Origin: a virus
Strand: one strand, 5' to 3'
Virus record (IMG/VR): IMGVR_UViG_3300022926_002089
Span: 1-32,888 of that record
DNA length: 32,888 nt
Translations under genes and position numbers: made by a program
Shown here: positions 32,171-32,888 of the stretch, in pieces
Numbering within the stretch: the stretch's first letter is position 1
How the letters are laid out: each line of letters starts with the position of its first letter
The notes under the pieces: model-generated
Database searches by the model: none
What the model saw: only the letters and a program-made list of their open reading frames with translations
Told to the model about the DNA's origin: nothing

Positions 32171-32503
32171 ATGGCACAAAATTTTAGAAGATATACAGCA
32201 CGAAACGTTGGAACCTCAGCGAGTACACTTTTTACAGCAGATACATACGATACTATAATTGGTATAGGTTTATCAAATACAACTAATGGACAGATTATTG
32301 TTGATGTTTACTTAACGGATGCTGATACTTCAAATGATGTTTACTTAATAAAAAACGCACCAATACAGAAAGGTGGTACTTTACAGTTAATTGATGGAGG
32401 AGCTAAATATGTAGTAAAAAGTGGAGATGCTTTAAAAGTTATTTCTGATACTACATCTTCAGTTGATGTAATTGTAAGTACTGTAGATGATATTTCATCA
32501 TAA
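32171..32503 (+). CDS. Small virion protein, beta-sandwich type
   Basis: The protein has 110 residues. MAQNFRRYTARNVGTSASTL, IIGIGLSNTTNGQIIVDVYL, YLIKNAPIQKGGTLQLIDGG and KYVVKSGDALKVISD follow a regular strand pattern. I recognise this as a type of small virion protein common in marine phages, and the shape suits a tail or capsid decoration. The preceding gap holds AATAAATA (about 32158-32165), a weak late box. No enzyme motif. Confidence 0.6.
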   Translation: MAQNFRRYTARNVGTSASTLFTADTYDTIIGIGLSNTTNGQIIVDVYLTDADTSNDVYLIKNAPIQKGGTLQLIDGGAKYVVKSGDALKVISDTTSSVDVIVSTVDDISS

Positions 32504-32509
32504 TAATTT

Positions 32510-32728
32510 ATGGCATACATAGGTAATAATTTTTCTGGACAAGACGCATTATCAAACTTTGAATCTTTATCTACAAGTATTTCAAGTAATTACTATTTAG
32601 ATTTAGGTGGAGGAGAAACTACGTTGTCTTCAACTCCTAGTGATGCTTTTGGGGTGTCTTTACCAACAGTAACATCTGATGCTAATGATTATCAATATTA
32701 TAGATTAAATTTTGGGAGTATATCATAA
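32510..32728 (+). CDS. Hypothetical small tail-associated protein
   Basis: The protein has 72 residues. The start MAYIGNNFSGQDALSNF resembles the opening of other marine-phage fibre proteins (MAYIGN). Ser/Thr/Asn/Gly-rich composition, with DLGGGETTLSS, supports a fibre or tip role. It starts 6 nt after the previous stop. Confidence 0.5.
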   Translation: MAYIGNNFSGQDALSNFESLSTSISSNYYLDLGGGETTLSSTPSDAFGVSLPTVTSDANDYQYYRLNFGSIS

Positions 32729-32735
32729 AAACAAT

Positions 32736-32743
32736 TATAAATA
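32736..32743 (+). promoter_or_regulatory. T4-type late promoter box
   Basis: Exact TATAAATA lies 45 nt before the ATG at 32789. A GAGAGG ribosome site follows about 9 nt before that ATG. Confidence 0.55.
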
Positions 32744-32788
32744 ATGATAGAGTTATTTGTTAAAAAAAAGTTTAGAGAGGTTAGATAA

Positions 32789-32888
32789 ATGCCAACAATA
32801 TTACAATTAAGAAGAGGTTCCACTGCTGAAAATGATGCCTATACAGGTTCGGTTGGTGAGATAACTGTAGATACAACTCTTAGCACCG
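32789..32888 (+). CDS. Tail-fibre protein N-terminus (partial)
   Basis: The open frame runs off the right edge after 33 residues. It reads MPTILQLRRGSTAENDAYTG and then GEITVDTTLST, the same N-terminal module as in the fibre proteins at 28764 and 30916. Proteins of this kind are usually long fibres. Confidence 0.7.
   Translation, partial: MPTILQLRRGSTAENDAYTGSVGEITVDTTLST

Noticed and set aside
1-32888. Prophage or integrated element with att sites, integrase, tRNA, CRISPR array or insertion sequence.
   Set aside because: No integrase or transposase motif, no cloverleaf-like gene, no regular spaced repeats and no flanking duplicate were seen by eye.

Overview
The window looks like part of a large, AT-rich tailed-phage genome (roughly 30% G+C by eye), most likely a T4-like marine myovirus of the pelagiphage/cyanophage type. 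Three things point there. Both ends carry glycine/serine/threonine-rich tail-fibre and virion proteins in the style of marine T4-like phages. Several genes are preceded by the T4-type late promoter box TATAAATA on either strand. Genes are packed with 1-50 nt overlaps. No integrase, tRNA, CRISPR array or insertion sequence was seen. The host cannot be named from the sequence.

Layout. Positions 1-3300 (+) hold the end of a virion gene, small virion or hypothetical genes, a fibre-like protein and an isochorismatase-like protein. Positions 3286-15491 (-) form one tightly overlapping run: three DxD glycosyltransferases, a GT-B-like protein, two nitroreductase-like proteins, radical SAM/twitch-SPASM proteins (one split over two ORFs), a PP-loop ATPase with a QueC-like cysteine cluster, a DegT-type aminotransferase, a methyltransferase and two paralogous SGNH-like proteins. 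A divergent late-promoter region lies at 15492-15558. Positions 15559-26071 (+) form a second run: a B12-type radical SAM protein, a peroxiredoxin-5-like protein without the peroxidatic cysteine, three different Fe(II)/2-oxoglutarate oxygenase-like proteins, a second B12-type radical SAM protein, a methyltransferase, a BtuB-like TonB-dependent receptor, a TctA-like permease and a TctC-like binding protein. Positions 26061-27702 (-) hold an ATP-grasp protein and a small unknown protein. From 27756 to the end (+) the tail genes resume, with several fibre proteins that share an N-terminal module.

Interpretation. A roughly 24 kb island of biosynthesis and transport genes sits inside the tail module and appears to be expressed from late-type promoters. 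The first half resembles a toolkit for making or decorating a glycan or other small molecule, possibly on the host surface or the virion. The second half combines two putative cobalamin-dependent radical SAM enzymes with a receptor that resembles the outer-membrane cobalamin receptor BtuB. This suggests, by inference, that the phage may carry both B12-using enzymes and a route for B12 uptake. The TctA/TctC pair (no TctB seen) could supply a carboxylate or another small solute. No product or substrate can be assigned from the sequence alone.
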